A stretch of DNA of 64,000 nucleotides. Origin: Astragalus membranaceus (taxonomy: Eukaryota > Streptophyta > Magnoliopsida > Fabales > Fabaceae). A model generated the notes under the pieces. That model had not been told where the DNA came from and ran no database searches. It was given only the letters and a program-made list of their open reading frames with translations. The first letter of the stretch is position 1; each line of letters begins with the position of its first letter. Location of the stretch: assembly GCA_039519185.1 (NCBI GenBank), contig CM076847.1:89004360-89068359 (forward strand), in the 5' to 3' direction. Shown in pieces: positions 22,181 through 32,941 of the stretch. Position numbers and translations under genes: made by a program.

Positions 22181-25054
22181 TGTAACACCCCTTTTCTACC
22201 CGGAAAATTTTTGACAAAAATCAGAGTTTTCAAAACGTTTTCAATACACCCACAAGGGATGCCACATTTACACCGTTAAACACCACATGTCAATAATAAA
22301 GTTTCACCATTAAAACAGTGCAACACCTAGCACGTCATAACATCATCAAGCAGCGGAATCAAATCATGGTTCAATTAAATAATTATAACATCACCATAAA
22401 ACTTCAGAAATTAAATATTAAAGACATCTAATAAAGCTAGCGTTCATCCCCCCGAGTGCTACGTATCAGAGCGACGACACCGACTCAACTAGCGAAGGTA
22501 GACATGCCTTCACTCGCAATCACCTGCACGTTACCAACATAGGGGTAACATTCAAACAGAAGGGGTGAGATATCTAGCATTATAATAGCACAAATGATAG
22601 GCAATATGCTAGAGTTACGACAGCTACATCTACCGCTTCACAACAACATCAATTTCAGATCACCAGAATTTATCACCAACATCATGAGTATGTATATGAA
22701 ATGCAACCCACACCAACGGGTATATGCATGTGGTACCAATCATCACCAATAAAGTAGCCAATAAGGGCAACATCACCTATATGAGCATCACCGTCATCAC
22801 CTATAGCTCCAAGGCCGAAGCCTTCATCACCAAAAATATAATGCATATGAAATGTATGCGACACCATGAATAACACACCAAAGTCAATCAACAACAATCA
22901 ACATTTAATTAACACAACGTCACCAATATCACCAAGTGGACATAGACCCATCACCTTAGCCCATGAAATAGGCACATCACCTGTTACATCATCACCGATA
23001 ACACCAACAATCACCGACACCAAAACACCAATAGATTTACGACAAACATCAACGTTTATTTTACAGTGACAGCAACACCATTTTTACAGCAACAGCACAT
23101 TTATCTTACAGTGACAGCAACATCGTTTTTAGAAAAACAGCAACATTTGGTCACTGTGACAGCAACATTGTTTTTGGAAAAACAGCAACATAACAGGAAC
23201 TGGCGCCCAGCAGCAGGGCGCCAACACCAGAAACAGCCACCACAGGAACTGGCGCCCAGCAACAGGGCGCCACAGCAGGCAACAACATCGCAGAAACTGG
23301 CGCCCAGCAACAGGGCGCCACAGGCAACAACAGCAACACAGAGTCTGGCGCCCAGCAACAGGGCGCCAACAACAGGCAACAGCGACACAGAATCTGGCGC
23401 CCAGCAACAGGGCGCCACAGACAGCAGCAACAGCACTGAAACTGGCGCCCAGCAACAGGGCGCCACAGACAACACCAACAACACAGGATCTGGCGCCCAG
23501 CAACAGGGCGCCTTAGACAGCAACAACGAAAACAGAAACTGGCGCCTAGCAATAGGGCGCCTTGGACAACAGCAACAACATCAGACATGGCGCCCAGGAG
23601 CAGGGCGCCTAGCACAACAGCAACACCAACTGACATGGCGCCCAGGAGCAGGGCGCCTAGCACACCAGCAGCAACATCAGACATGGCGCCCAGCAACAGG
23701 GCGGCTAGGACAACAGTGGCAACAACAGAATTGGCGCCCAGCAGCAGGGTGCCTAACACCATGGCAACAGAATTAGACTTGGCGCCCAGCAACAGGGCGC
23801 CTAGCAGCAACACAGAAAATGGCGCCCAGGGGCAAGGCGCCTAGCACCACAACATCAGGAACAGACTTGGCGCCCAGCAACAAGGCGCCTGGCACAACAG
23901 GCAACATAACAGACTTGGCGCTCAGGAGCAGGGCGCCTAGCACACAGGCAGCACAGACGGACATGGCGCCCAGGAGCAGGGCGCCTAGGACCACAGCAAC
24001 AAAAACAGACTTGGCGCTCAGCAACAAGGCGCCTAAGACAACAACAGCAACATCGGGCCTGGCGCCCAGCAATAGGGCGCCTGAGACAGCAACAGCACTG
24101 GGCGCCTAGGGCGCCAGTTTTCAGCAACAGGGAACAACAATGAAACACTACTGGGCGCCTAGGGCGCCTCTCCCAACGACACAAGAAAATTCTCGCACAA
24201 CACAGCAACATCCAGAAACAACCCAGGACACCACTGGGCGCCTAGGGCACCACTTTCTACATCACAGGAACACACTGGGTGCCTAGGGCGCCAACTCCAG
24301 CAACCAAGACAGCAACACTGGGCGCCTAGGGCGCCACTTTCAGCAACCAGAATACACCTTGGGCACCTAGGGCGCCACTTCCTGCAACAAACAAAAACAG
24401 AACCATGACTGGGCATGGCGCCCAGCAGCAGGGCGCCAATTCCAGCAACATCAAGACAGCAACCACCTATAGACACGCACGGGACATGGCGCCCAGCAAC
24501 AGGGAGCCTTTTTCAGCAACTAAGACAACACCAATTTTCACCATGATCATTCGCCCAAGCATCAAATCGAAATTATCATAATATATTCAAACATCACTAA
24601 AACAACATCAACAAGATCAAAGAGGCAACATGGTCCTATCTCCCACATAGTCCCCATCATATACCCTATTATAAGGATAGAACCCACCCTTACCTTGGAT
24701 TTTGCCGAACACGATATCTCCTTGCACGAAACTCCGAAGAACCACCACAACAAAACTCCTCTCTTCTTCCTCCTTGGTGCGCGCCGTCCCCTTTCTCCTC
24801 TCCTCTCTTCGCAAATTCTTTCTTTCTTTCTCTCCAAAAAAATGCGAATGACTAAACCCTAGCCAGCACTCTCCTTCATGCGCCTAGGCCTTGGGCTCGT
24901 GGATCACGGGCCCCCGTCCACTAATCAGCTAATTACTAAGCACCACTCCCTATTTTGAATAAAACATCATTTTATTAATTATTAAATATAACTATACTAA
25001 TAAAATACCTAAATAATTTAATTAAATAAATAATTAAATTATTTGGGCGTTACA
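22181..25054 (-). repeat. LTR copy 1 of the Tekay-type element
   Basis: 2874 bp. Read on plus it starts TGTAACACCCC and ends GGGCGTTACA. It is flanked on both sides by gtgag, like a solo LTR. Carries 21 long and 6 short hairpin units, six long units more than LTR copy 2. Confidence 0.85.
23202..24508. repeat. GGCGCC hairpin array in LTR copy 1
   Basis: About 21 units of the form GGCGCCCAGCAACAGGGCGCC: 7-bp arms with a 7-nt loop. Units lie 40-50 bp apart with CAACA-rich spacers. Six shorter units of the form GGGCGCCTAGGGCGCC lie at 24105-24375. Variants keep the arms more often than the loop (AGCAACA, AGGAGCA, AGCAGCA). Confidence 0.9.
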
Positions 25055-25191
25055 GTGAGGACACTACTACCCCTTAAGTTTGGGGGGAGAACTTATCATA
25101 TTAAGTATGTTATGTATGTTAAGTATGTTATGTATGTGTGTTTTAGCAAAAGTATGTTTTTAGTAAATAATTAAATTATTTGGGAGTTACA
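25055..25191. repeat. Duplicated Athila flank plus LTR stub
   Basis: 25055-25163 copies 30182-30290 (Athila 3' UTR with TTAAGTTTGGGGGGAGA) almost exactly; one difference noticed. It then switches, within a shared TAAATA, to the last about 28 bp of the Tekay LTR (ending GGGAGTTACA), followed by the PPT. This is a recombination junction. Confidence 0.8.
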
Positions 25192-27415
25192 ACTCTCCCC
25201 CACTTAAAATATTAGGTAATCCCGTCACGAAGTCCATCGAGATGCTATCCCATTTCCACTCTGGAAATTCTAACGGTTGCATCAGTCCAGCAGGCTTCTG
25301 ATGCTCAACCTTCGACTTCTGGCAAGTCAAACATGCATAAACGAACTGCGCCACATCTCGCTTCATACCAGGCCACCAAAACAACTTCTTCAGGTCTTGA
25401 TACATCTTTGTAGCTCCCGGATAAATACTTAACTTACTTCTGTGACTCTCTTCAAGAATGGCTCTCTTCATGTCTGCAGCATCAGGAACGCAAATCCTAC
25501 CACGGAACCTCAACACACCTTGGGAATCCAACTTGAAATCCTCATTCTCAGATTGATCAATCCCGACCGTCAAGTCTACCAGCTTAACATCTGATTTCTG
25601 GGCTTCTCTGATGCTGTTCAGAAAATCATTACCAATCTTCAACATTCCTAACTTAACACTCTGAGGCGTCACTTCACAAACCAGGCTCATATCCCTGAAC
25701 TCCTCAATCAGCTCTAACTCCTTAACCATCATAGCCGACATATGCAAAGTTTTCCGGCTCAAAGCATAAGCCACGACATTAGCTTTGCCTGGGTGATAGT
25801 TCAAACCGAAATCATAGTCCTTCAACGACTCCAACCATCGTCGCTGCCTCATAGAAACAGGTTTGGTACCAAGTACAAGATCAATAGAGAACTCAACTTC
25901 CCTCTCTGGCGGTACACTTGGAATCTCATCAGGGAAAACATCAGGAAATTCGCGCACCACCTGCAACTCTTCAATGATAGCTTGATTCTCAACAGACAAC
26001 GATGCCATCGGCGAGAATAACTGAACTCCTTCCTTCATCAACTTCCACAACTGACTAGCGGATATCAAACCAGACTCCTCTCCTCCAAAACTCACCGATT
26101 TGCTACGACAATTAATATGGACATGGTTATGCTCTAACCAGTTCATACCCAAGATTACATCCAATCCGCTCAACGGCAAACAAACAAAATCCACAACAAA
26201 GTCTCTGTCGAAGATCGACAAGGGACACTGAGAACACACTAGAGAGGTAGTTACCGACCCCTTAGCTGGAGTGTCGACAACCATCTCTCCATTCATGGCA
26301 GACAATGCAAGATTCAACCTCTTACAACAATCAGCAGCAATAAAGCAATGCGTAGCACCAGTATCAACAATAGATTTTAAAGGAGTACCATTAATGAAGC
26401 ACGTACCTCTAATAAGTCCATCATCTTCAGTAGGCTCTTCACCCGCCAAAGCGAACACCTTTCCACTGGACCTTTCTTTCTTCGGCTTCGGACACTGAGT
26501 ACTAATGTGCCCTCCTTCACCACAGTTGTAGCAGACCACCTCCTTACGCTCACACTCAGCCACCACATGACCCTCTTGGCCACAACGGTAACACTTCTTC
26601 ACTTCAGCCTTGCACACGTTACTCTTGTGACCAGCTTTGCCACATTTGTAACATACGATGCTAGCAGGAGCATCTCCCCCACTAGTCCTCTTGCCAGCAG
26701 CAGCTTTCTGTTTACCCTTACCAGCAGGGACATCATACGGCTTACTACGACTTTGAAATTTGCTCCTCTTCTCATTCATCATCTTGTAGTGAGCATTGCT
26801 GTCTTCCTCATAAATTCTGCCGCTGTCAATCAAATCAGCAAAAACACGGATCTTCTGATAACCAATCGCCTTCTTAATCTCAGGACGCAGCCCATTCTCA
26901 AACTTAATGCACTTGGAAAACTCAGCAGTAGCCTCACTATAGTGCGGATAAAACTTTGTTAATTCCACAAACTTAGCAACATACTCAATCACAGACATAT
27001 TCCCTTGTTTCAACTCCAGGAACTCAATCTCTTTCTTACCTCGGACATCCTCCGGATAATACTTTCTCATAAACTCCCTGCGGAACACAGCCCAAGTGAT
27101 CTCTTCGTTTGCAGTCTCCAACCTCTGCCTAGCCTTTAACCACCAGTCATCGGCCTCCTCTGCCAGCATATGCGTACCAAAACGGACCTTCTGTGCCGGA
27201 GTGCAGTCCATCACACGAAAGATCCTCTCCATCTCTTTCAACCAAGCTAAAGCCCCATCGGGATCATACTTGCCCTTGAAGGTAGGCGGATTCTCTCTCT
27301 GAAAGGTAGCCAAACTCCGAGACCCAGCATTCTCACCAGCATTCTGTTGACCCTCCATGGCCTGAGCCATAGCAGCCAACGCAGCAGCAATAGCAGCATC
27401 GTTCCTTCCAGCCAT
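25187..27415 (-). CDS. Tekay gag-protease-integrase fragment, RT deleted in frame
   Basis: A 742-residue ORF starting MAGRNDAAIAAALAAMAQAM. Gag has FKGKYDPDGALAWLKEMERI and three CCHC knuckles (CYKCGKAGHKSNVC, CYRCGQEGHVVAEC, CYNCGEGGHISTQC, about residues 250-312). The protease has DTGATHCFI near residue 353. After GTKPVSM (about 530) the text jumps to RQRRWLESLKDYDF, which belongs to the end of RNase H, so RT and nearly all RNase H are gone without losing the frame. The integrase HHCC finger follows (YACLTCQKS). The protein stops at SMDFVTGLP, running into the PPT, so the DDE core and any chromodomain are missing. It could still make gag and protease. Confidence 0.85.
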   Translation of the reverse strand: MAGRNDAAIAAALAAMAQAMEGQQNAGENAGSRSLATFQRENPPTFKGKYDPDGALAWLKEMERIFRVMDCTPAQKVRFGTHMLAEEADDWWLKARQRLETANEEITWAVFRREFMRKYYPEDVRGKKEIEFLELKQGNMSVIEYVAKFVELTKFYPHYSEATAEFSKCIKFENGLRPEIKKAIGYQKIRVFADLIDSGRIYEEDSNAHYKMMNEKRSKFQSRSKPYDVPAGKGKQKAAAGKRTSGGDAPASIVCYKCGKAGHKSNVCKAEVKKCYRCGQEGHVVAECERKEVVCYNCGEGGHISTQCPKPKKERSSGKVFALAGEEPTEDDGLIRGTCFINGTPLKSIVDTGATHCFIAADCCKRLNLALSAMNGEMVVDTPAKGSVTTSLVCSQCPLSIFDRDFVVDFVCLPLSGLDVILGMNWLEHNHVHINCRSKSVSFGGEESGLISASQLWKLMKEGVQLFSPMASLSVENQAIIEELQVVREFPDVFPDEIPSVPPEREVEFSIDLVLGTKPVSMRQRRWLESLKDYDFGLNYHPGKANVVAYALSRKTLHMSAMMVKELELIEEFRDMSLVCEVTPQSVKLGMLKIGNDFLNSIREAQKSDVKLVDLTVGIDQSENEDFKLDSQGVLRFRGRICVPDAADMKRAILEESHRSKLSIYPGATKMYQDLKKLFWWPGMKRDVAQFVYACLTCQKSKVEHQKPAGLMQPLEFPEWKWDSISMDFVTGLPNILSGGEL

Positions 27416-27512
27416 CTCAACTAATCACTACAATCATAGACAACAGTTAAAACTAATTGACAATACTTGGTCGTCAATGACACAATGACTCGACAACTTG
27501 GCCGGACAGACC

Positions 27513-27530
27513 GAAACTGCTCTGATACCA
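27513..27530 (-). other. Primer binding site, initiator tRNA-Met type
   Basis: Minus-strand TGGTATCAGAGCAGTTTC, four bases inside the 5' LTR. It starts with TGGTATCAGAGC, the usual plant tRNA-iMet PBS. Confidence 0.8.
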
Positions 27531-27534
27531 CTAA

Positions 27535-30181
27535 TGTAACACCCCTTTTCTACCCGGAAATTTTTTGACAAAAATCAGAGTTTTCAAAACGTTTTCAATA
27601 CACCCACAAGGGATGCCACATTTACACCGTTAAACACCACATGTCAATAATAAAGTTTCACCATTAAAACAGTGCAACACCTAGCACGTCATAACATCAT
27701 CAAGCAGCGGAATCAAATCATGGTTCAATTAAATAATTATAACATCACCATAAAACTTCAGAAATTAAATATTAAAGACATCTAATAAAGCTAGCGTTCA
27801 TCCCCCCGAGTGCTACGTATCAGAGCGACGACACCGACTCAACTAGCGAAGGTAGACATGCCTTCACTCGCAATCACCTGCACGTTACCAACATAGGGGT
27901 AACATTCAAACAGAAGGGGTGAGATATCTAGCATTATAATAGCACAAATGATAGGCAATATGCTAGAGTTACGACAGCTACATCTACCGCTTCACAACAA
28001 CATCAATTTCAGATCACCAGAATTTATCACCAACATCATGAGTATGTATATGAAATGCAACCCACACCAACGGGTATATGCATGTGGTACCAATCATCAC
28101 CAATAAAGTAGCCAATAAGGGCAACATCACCTATATGAGCATCACCGTCATCACCTATAGCTCCAAGGCCGAAACCTTCATCACCAAAAATATAATGCAT
28201 ATGAAATGTATGCGACACCATGAATAACACACCAAAGTCAATCAACAACAATCGACATTTAATTAACACAACGTCACCAATATCACCAAGTGGACATAGA
28301 CCCATCACCTTAGCCCATGAAATAGGCACATCACCTGTTACATCATCACCGATAACACCAACAATCACCGACACCAAAACACCAATAGATTTACGACAAA
28401 CAGCAACGTTTATTTTACAGTGACAGCAACACCATTTTTACAGCAACAGCACATTTATTTTACAGTGACAGCAACACCATTTTTACAGCAACAGCACATT
28501 TATCTTACAGTGACAGCAACATCGTTTTTAGAAAAACAGCAACATTTGGTCACTGTGACAGCAACATTGTTTTTGGAAAAACAGCAACATGACAGGAACT
28601 GGCGCCCAGCAACAGGGCGCCTTAGACAGCAACAACGAAAACAGAAACTGGCGCCCAGCAACAGGGCGCCTTGGACAATAGCAACAACATCAGACTTGGC
28701 GCCCAGGAGCAGGGCGCCTAGCACAACAGCAACACCAACTGACATGGCGCCCAGGAGCAGGGCGCCTAGCACACCAGCAGCAACATCAGACATGGCGCCC
28801 AACAACAGGGCGCCTAGGACAACAGTGGCAACAACAGAATTGGCGCCCAGCAGCAGGGTGCCTAACACCATGGCAACAGAATTAGACTTGGCGCCCAGCA
28901 ACAGGGCGCCTAGCAGCAACACAGAAAATGGCGCCCAGGGGCAAGGCGCCTAGCACCACAACATCAGGAACAGACTTGGCGCCCAGCAACAGGGCGCCTG
29001 GCACAACGGGCAACATAACAGACTTGGCGCTCAGAAGCAGGGCGCCTAGCACACAGGCAGCAAAGACGGACATGGCGCCCAGGAGCAGGGCGCCTAGGAC
29101 CACAGCAACAAAAACAGACTTGGCGCCCAGCAACAGAGCGCCTAAGACAACAACAGCAACATCAGGCCTGGCGCCCAACAACAGGGCGCTTGAGACAGCA
29201 ACAGCACTGGGCGCCTAGGGCGCCATTTTTCAGCAACAGAGAACAACACTGAAACACTACTAGGCGCCTAGGGCGCCTCTCCCAGCGACACAAGAAAATT
29301 CTGGCACAACACAGCGACATCCAGAAACAACCCAGGACACCACTGGGCGCCTAGGGCACCACTTTCTACATCACAGGAACACACTGGGCGCCTAGGGCGC
29401 CAACTCCAGCAACCAAGACAGCAACACTGGGCGCCTAGGGCGCCACTTTCAGCAACCAGAATACACCTTGGGCGCCTAGGGCGCCACTTCCTGCAACAAA
29501 AAAAAACAGAACCATGACTGGGCATGGCGCCCAGCAGCAGGGCGCCAATTCCAGCAACATCAAGACAGCAACCACCTATAGACACGCACGGGACATGGCG
29601 CCCAGCAATAGGGAGCCTTTTTCAGCAACTAAGACAACACCAAAATTGCACCAAACACCAATTTTCACCATGATCATTCGCCCAAGCATCAAATCGAAAT
29701 TATCATAATATATTCAACCATCACTAAAACAACATCAACAAGATCAAAGAGGCAACATGGTCCTATCTCCCACATAGTCCCCATCATATACCCTATTATA
29801 AGGATAGAACCCACCCTTACCTTGGATTTTGCCGAACACGATATTTCCTTGCACGAAACTCCGAAGAACCACCACAACAAAACTCCTCTCTTCTTCCTCC
29901 TTGGTGCGCGCCGTCCCCTTTCTCCTCTCCTCTCTTCGCAAATTCTTTCTTTCTTTCTCTCCAAAAAAATGTGAATGACTAAACCCTAGCCAACACTCTC
30001 CTTCATGCGCCTAGGCCTTGGGCTCGTGGATCACGGGCCCCCGTCCACTAATCAGCTAATTACTAAGCACCACTCCCTATTTTGAATAAAACATCATTTT
30101 ATTAATTATTAAATATAACTATACTAATAAAATACCTAAATAATTTAATTAAATAAATAATTAAATTATTTGGGCGTTACA
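27535..30181 (-). repeat. LTR copy 2 (5' LTR) of the Tekay-type element
   Basis: 2647 bp, same ends as copy 1, followed by gtgag at 30182-30186. It lacks six hairpin units of copy 1 but has an extra TTTACAGCAACAGCACA repeat near 28440-28500. Confidence 0.85.
28601..29617. repeat. GGCGCC hairpin array in LTR copy 2
   Basis: Same array as in copy 1 with about 15 long and 6 short hairpin units. Units line up one to one with the distal part of copy 1. Confidence 0.85.
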
Positions 30182-31420
30182 GTGAGGACACTGCTACCCC
30201 TTAAGTTTGGGGGGAGAACTTATCATATTAAGTATGTTATGTATGTTAAGTATGTTATGTATGTGTGTTTTAGCAAAAGTATGTTTTTAGTAAATATTTT
30301 TGTATGAATGTATTAGATGTACTTAACAAAGTTGTATCCAAATACATGAAACTAATTTTCCAAAAATACATTTTCATTGGAAAATAGGGACAAGTATGAG
30401 GAATACTATAAATTGTTAAGAACATTTTAGTAGATGATCAGTTTGAAAATATTTTACAAAGATATGGTGCACCTATGGGTGGATTTTTGAAAAGCAAGAA
30501 AAGAAAGAGAAGCCTTATTTCTCACAAAAATAACCAGAATTATTTTTTCTTCCAAATACCTCAAAACTGAGTTTGTGAAAAGAACCTTGCTATTTAAAGA
30601 GCAATCTGATGCAAGGGAAAATTTTGGTGAGCTAAGGTCAAAACAAATTTTGATTAAAAAGTTGGAATAGCTTAAAGAATTAAGTTTGGGGGTGTTTTTA
30701 TGAAAACCAAGGCTGAATTTAAAAAGTGAGAGCAAACAATACAAAAAGAGTGGTAAAAAGATCAAAGATCAAAAGCCATATTGACCTGAATCAGATTGAA
30801 CTATACATGTGCCTAAGTGCATGATTGCATCTGGAGGTCAAAGACCCGTGCCATGCAGGAATAAATGCATCTGGAGGACAGTGAGGAAGGCAATATAGGG
30901 TGCAAAAAAATAACACAATGCAGAAGCAATGCAACTGCACTGCAGAAAATAAATGCAAAAAAACATCAATGCAAAAAGCACTTCAAAGAAGTGATGCATC
31001 TGCATTAAAGAAACCACCAACACAAGAAAAATAGTGCATTAACTCAAAAAGCTTTGAAAAATTCAATCAAGTCCTTGGTTATGTTTAAAACTCCCCAATA
31101 CTTGAGGATTTTGTGAGTCTAACCTTTCTTTTTAAAAAAAAATATTTTGGTGTGAGCAAAGATAAACCAATCTTTTCAAAGGCTAGGAGGAAGTTTTCAC
31201 TTAGTCTTGGAACCAATCTCAACTCAGTGGGTTCACACACACACAAAGAGTGTAAATAATTCTGAAAGTTTGAAAAGAAATAAAGGCACAAGAAAAAATT
31301 GATGAGCAAAGAAGTTCATAGAGAGCACCTCATGAAAATCCAAATATCAAGCTGATGTATCTTCTAGAAACTATAGTATTATTTTTGTCTTTGTCATTAC
31401 TTGAGGACAAGCAATGGTTT
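30182..31420 (+). other. 3' UTR of the Athila element (12.3 kb)
   Basis: Non-coding. Three PPT-like tracts of the form TTAAGTTTGGGGG occur near 30200, 30680 and 31420. TGCATCTGGAGG and TGCAACTGCA motifs lie at 30820-31010. Confidence 0.6.
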
Positions 31421-31433
31421 AAGTTTGGGGGTG
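31421..31433 (+). other. Polypurine tract of the Athila element
   Basis: AAGTTTGGGGGTG directly before the 3' LTR start TGATAAC. Confidence 0.7.
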
Positions 31434-32941
31434 TGATAACTCTATTTTATATAGAGTTATCCATATGTTTAAACTTAGTAAATTGCTCTCTTTCAAGCAA
31501 AGATAAAGAGTTTATATAGTACTTTATGTAATATGTGATAACTTGAGTGTTTGACATGGTTATAGTTGATAATAGGCCATTTTGGATATATTGTGGTATG
31601 TTTGATAAGTTTGTTCAGTGCAGTCTAGATGCTCCTGCATCAAATGCTCCTGCATTAATCCTGCACTTATAACTGCGCTGGTTTAGCACAATGCTACTGC
31701 ACTGCAACTGCATTGCCTGAAGGTTGGAGCCATCCACTTGCACATCCACTTGCCATCCACTTGCATTTGATGACCTCATGCTTGGTCTCCTAAAGCAAGA
31801 ACACCTCATATTTCGGCGCCTACAATTCCCACATAGCTTTGAAGAGTCATCAACATAGGGACACATGTTCTTATCTCATTTGACCTCCCTATACACTTGA
31901 TTGAAGACTTCACATGGGAATCAACTGTTGTAAAGTAACCATGAATACAGCCACCAAAGTTACTTCAACATGAAGGAAGGAAGCACCTCTCTTGAAGACT
32001 ATAAAAGGACCTCACTCCTTCACTTGAAGATACATCACAATCCATAAGTTAGATTAAAATTTCACTCCACATAGATAAGTTCTATTTTGTAAGAAGGAAA
32101 GGAAGGAAGTGACAAATCCTCCTTACCTCGATTACATTGCTAGAAGAATTCATGCTAAGAGCTACAACTTGTGTAAACTCTATCTTGTTGTTTCTCTTTT
32201 GTGATTTCAATTATATAAACATGTTCTATTCTGTTTATATTTGTCTTGCAATGTCTATATTGAGCTAAACCTCTATTAGTTGGAATGTTCTAACCATTTA
32301 ATGAGCTTTTAAGTAAGTTTAATACGAGTATATGATGTGTGCACTTTAGTTCTTGCTTGATAATACTTTCAACACTTATTTTGAGGTTGATCACTTAGAA
32401 TAAGTAGATTTGTAAAAGCAGACATGGTTTACAATTAAGAACTCAAGAACTAATATGGGTGAGTGTTTTACATAAAGGAAACTTTGTGAAAACCATACTA
32501 AGTCCTAGACATAGGATAGTATAGTCTATAGGGTGATACTGTGGGTACTTTAAAAGAAAAGAGTGAACTTATTTAGCAAGCCTAGACATAGGAAGCTTGT
32601 ATTGAAACTCTGAAGAAAGTGACTGAAAGGCACACAACTAATGCAACAGCATTCAGTGCAACTGCATCATAACTGCATTAAACACTTATAAGTAAATTAC
32701 TTGGGGAAGACATTCCAACTAGCTTTTCTCTATTGCATTACAACTACTTACACTTTGCTTTATTCTAACTTACTTGTGATACTCACCAATATCAACTATC
32801 TTGTTAAATTGGTTACTTTCCTCTAAATTACATAATATTGACTTTTATAAGAGTTCATCAATCCCTGTGGGTTCGACCTGTTCTAAACACTATATTACTT
32901 GTTATGGACTGTGTATACTTGCACATGTTTTCCACACACCA
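31434..32941 (+). repeat. 3' LTR of the Athila element (12.3 kb)
   Basis: 1508 bp. About 21 substitutions from the 5' LTR, plus the deletion of about 40 bp after CTCGATT. Followed by the gtagc target duplication. Confidence 0.85.

Larger units (their letters stand above)
22181..30181 (-). mobile_element. Non-autonomous Tekay-type element nested in Athila
   Basis: Minus-strand element: 5' LTR 27535-30181, tRNA-Met-type PBS 27513-27530, one gag-pol ORF 27415-25187, PPT near 25192, a 28-bp LTR stub 25164-25191, then an extra 109 bp of host Athila sequence and a complete LTR 22181-25054. Target site gtgag appears three times (22176-22180, 25055-25059, 30182-30186), which is not a simple insertion. 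Confidence 0.85.
12299..32941 (+). mobile_element. Athila-lineage LTR retrotransposon with a nested insertion
   Basis: LTRs 12299-13842 and 31434-32941 both start TGATAACTC and end ACACACCA. The 5-bp target duplication gtagc lies at 12294-12298 and 32942-32946. The PBS is the Athila type (TGGCGCCGTTGCCGGGGA). Order: LTR, PBS, gag, PR-RT-RH-INT, a third ORF in env position, long 3' UTR, PPT, LTR. About 8 kb of the 20.6-kb span is a nested Tekay element. By eye the LTRs differ by about 21 substitutions, one 2-bp indel and one deletion of about 40 bp in the 3' LTR. Confidence 0.9.

Noticed and set aside
22682..23069. ORFs duplicated at 28036-28423
   Set aside because: They lie in both Tekay LTR copies and reflect CATCACC-rich LTR sequence.
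23066..24476. Long ORFs on both strands (up to 236 residues) in the LTR
   Set aside because: All are translations of the GGCGCC hairpin repeat; open in many frames because the unit lacks stops.
23202..24508. Regular palindromic repeats with similar-length spacers, CRISPR-like at first sight
   Set aside because: The spacers are themselves related CAACA-rich repeats, the array is inside an LTR and present in both LTR copies, and the genome is a plant's. No cas-like genes.
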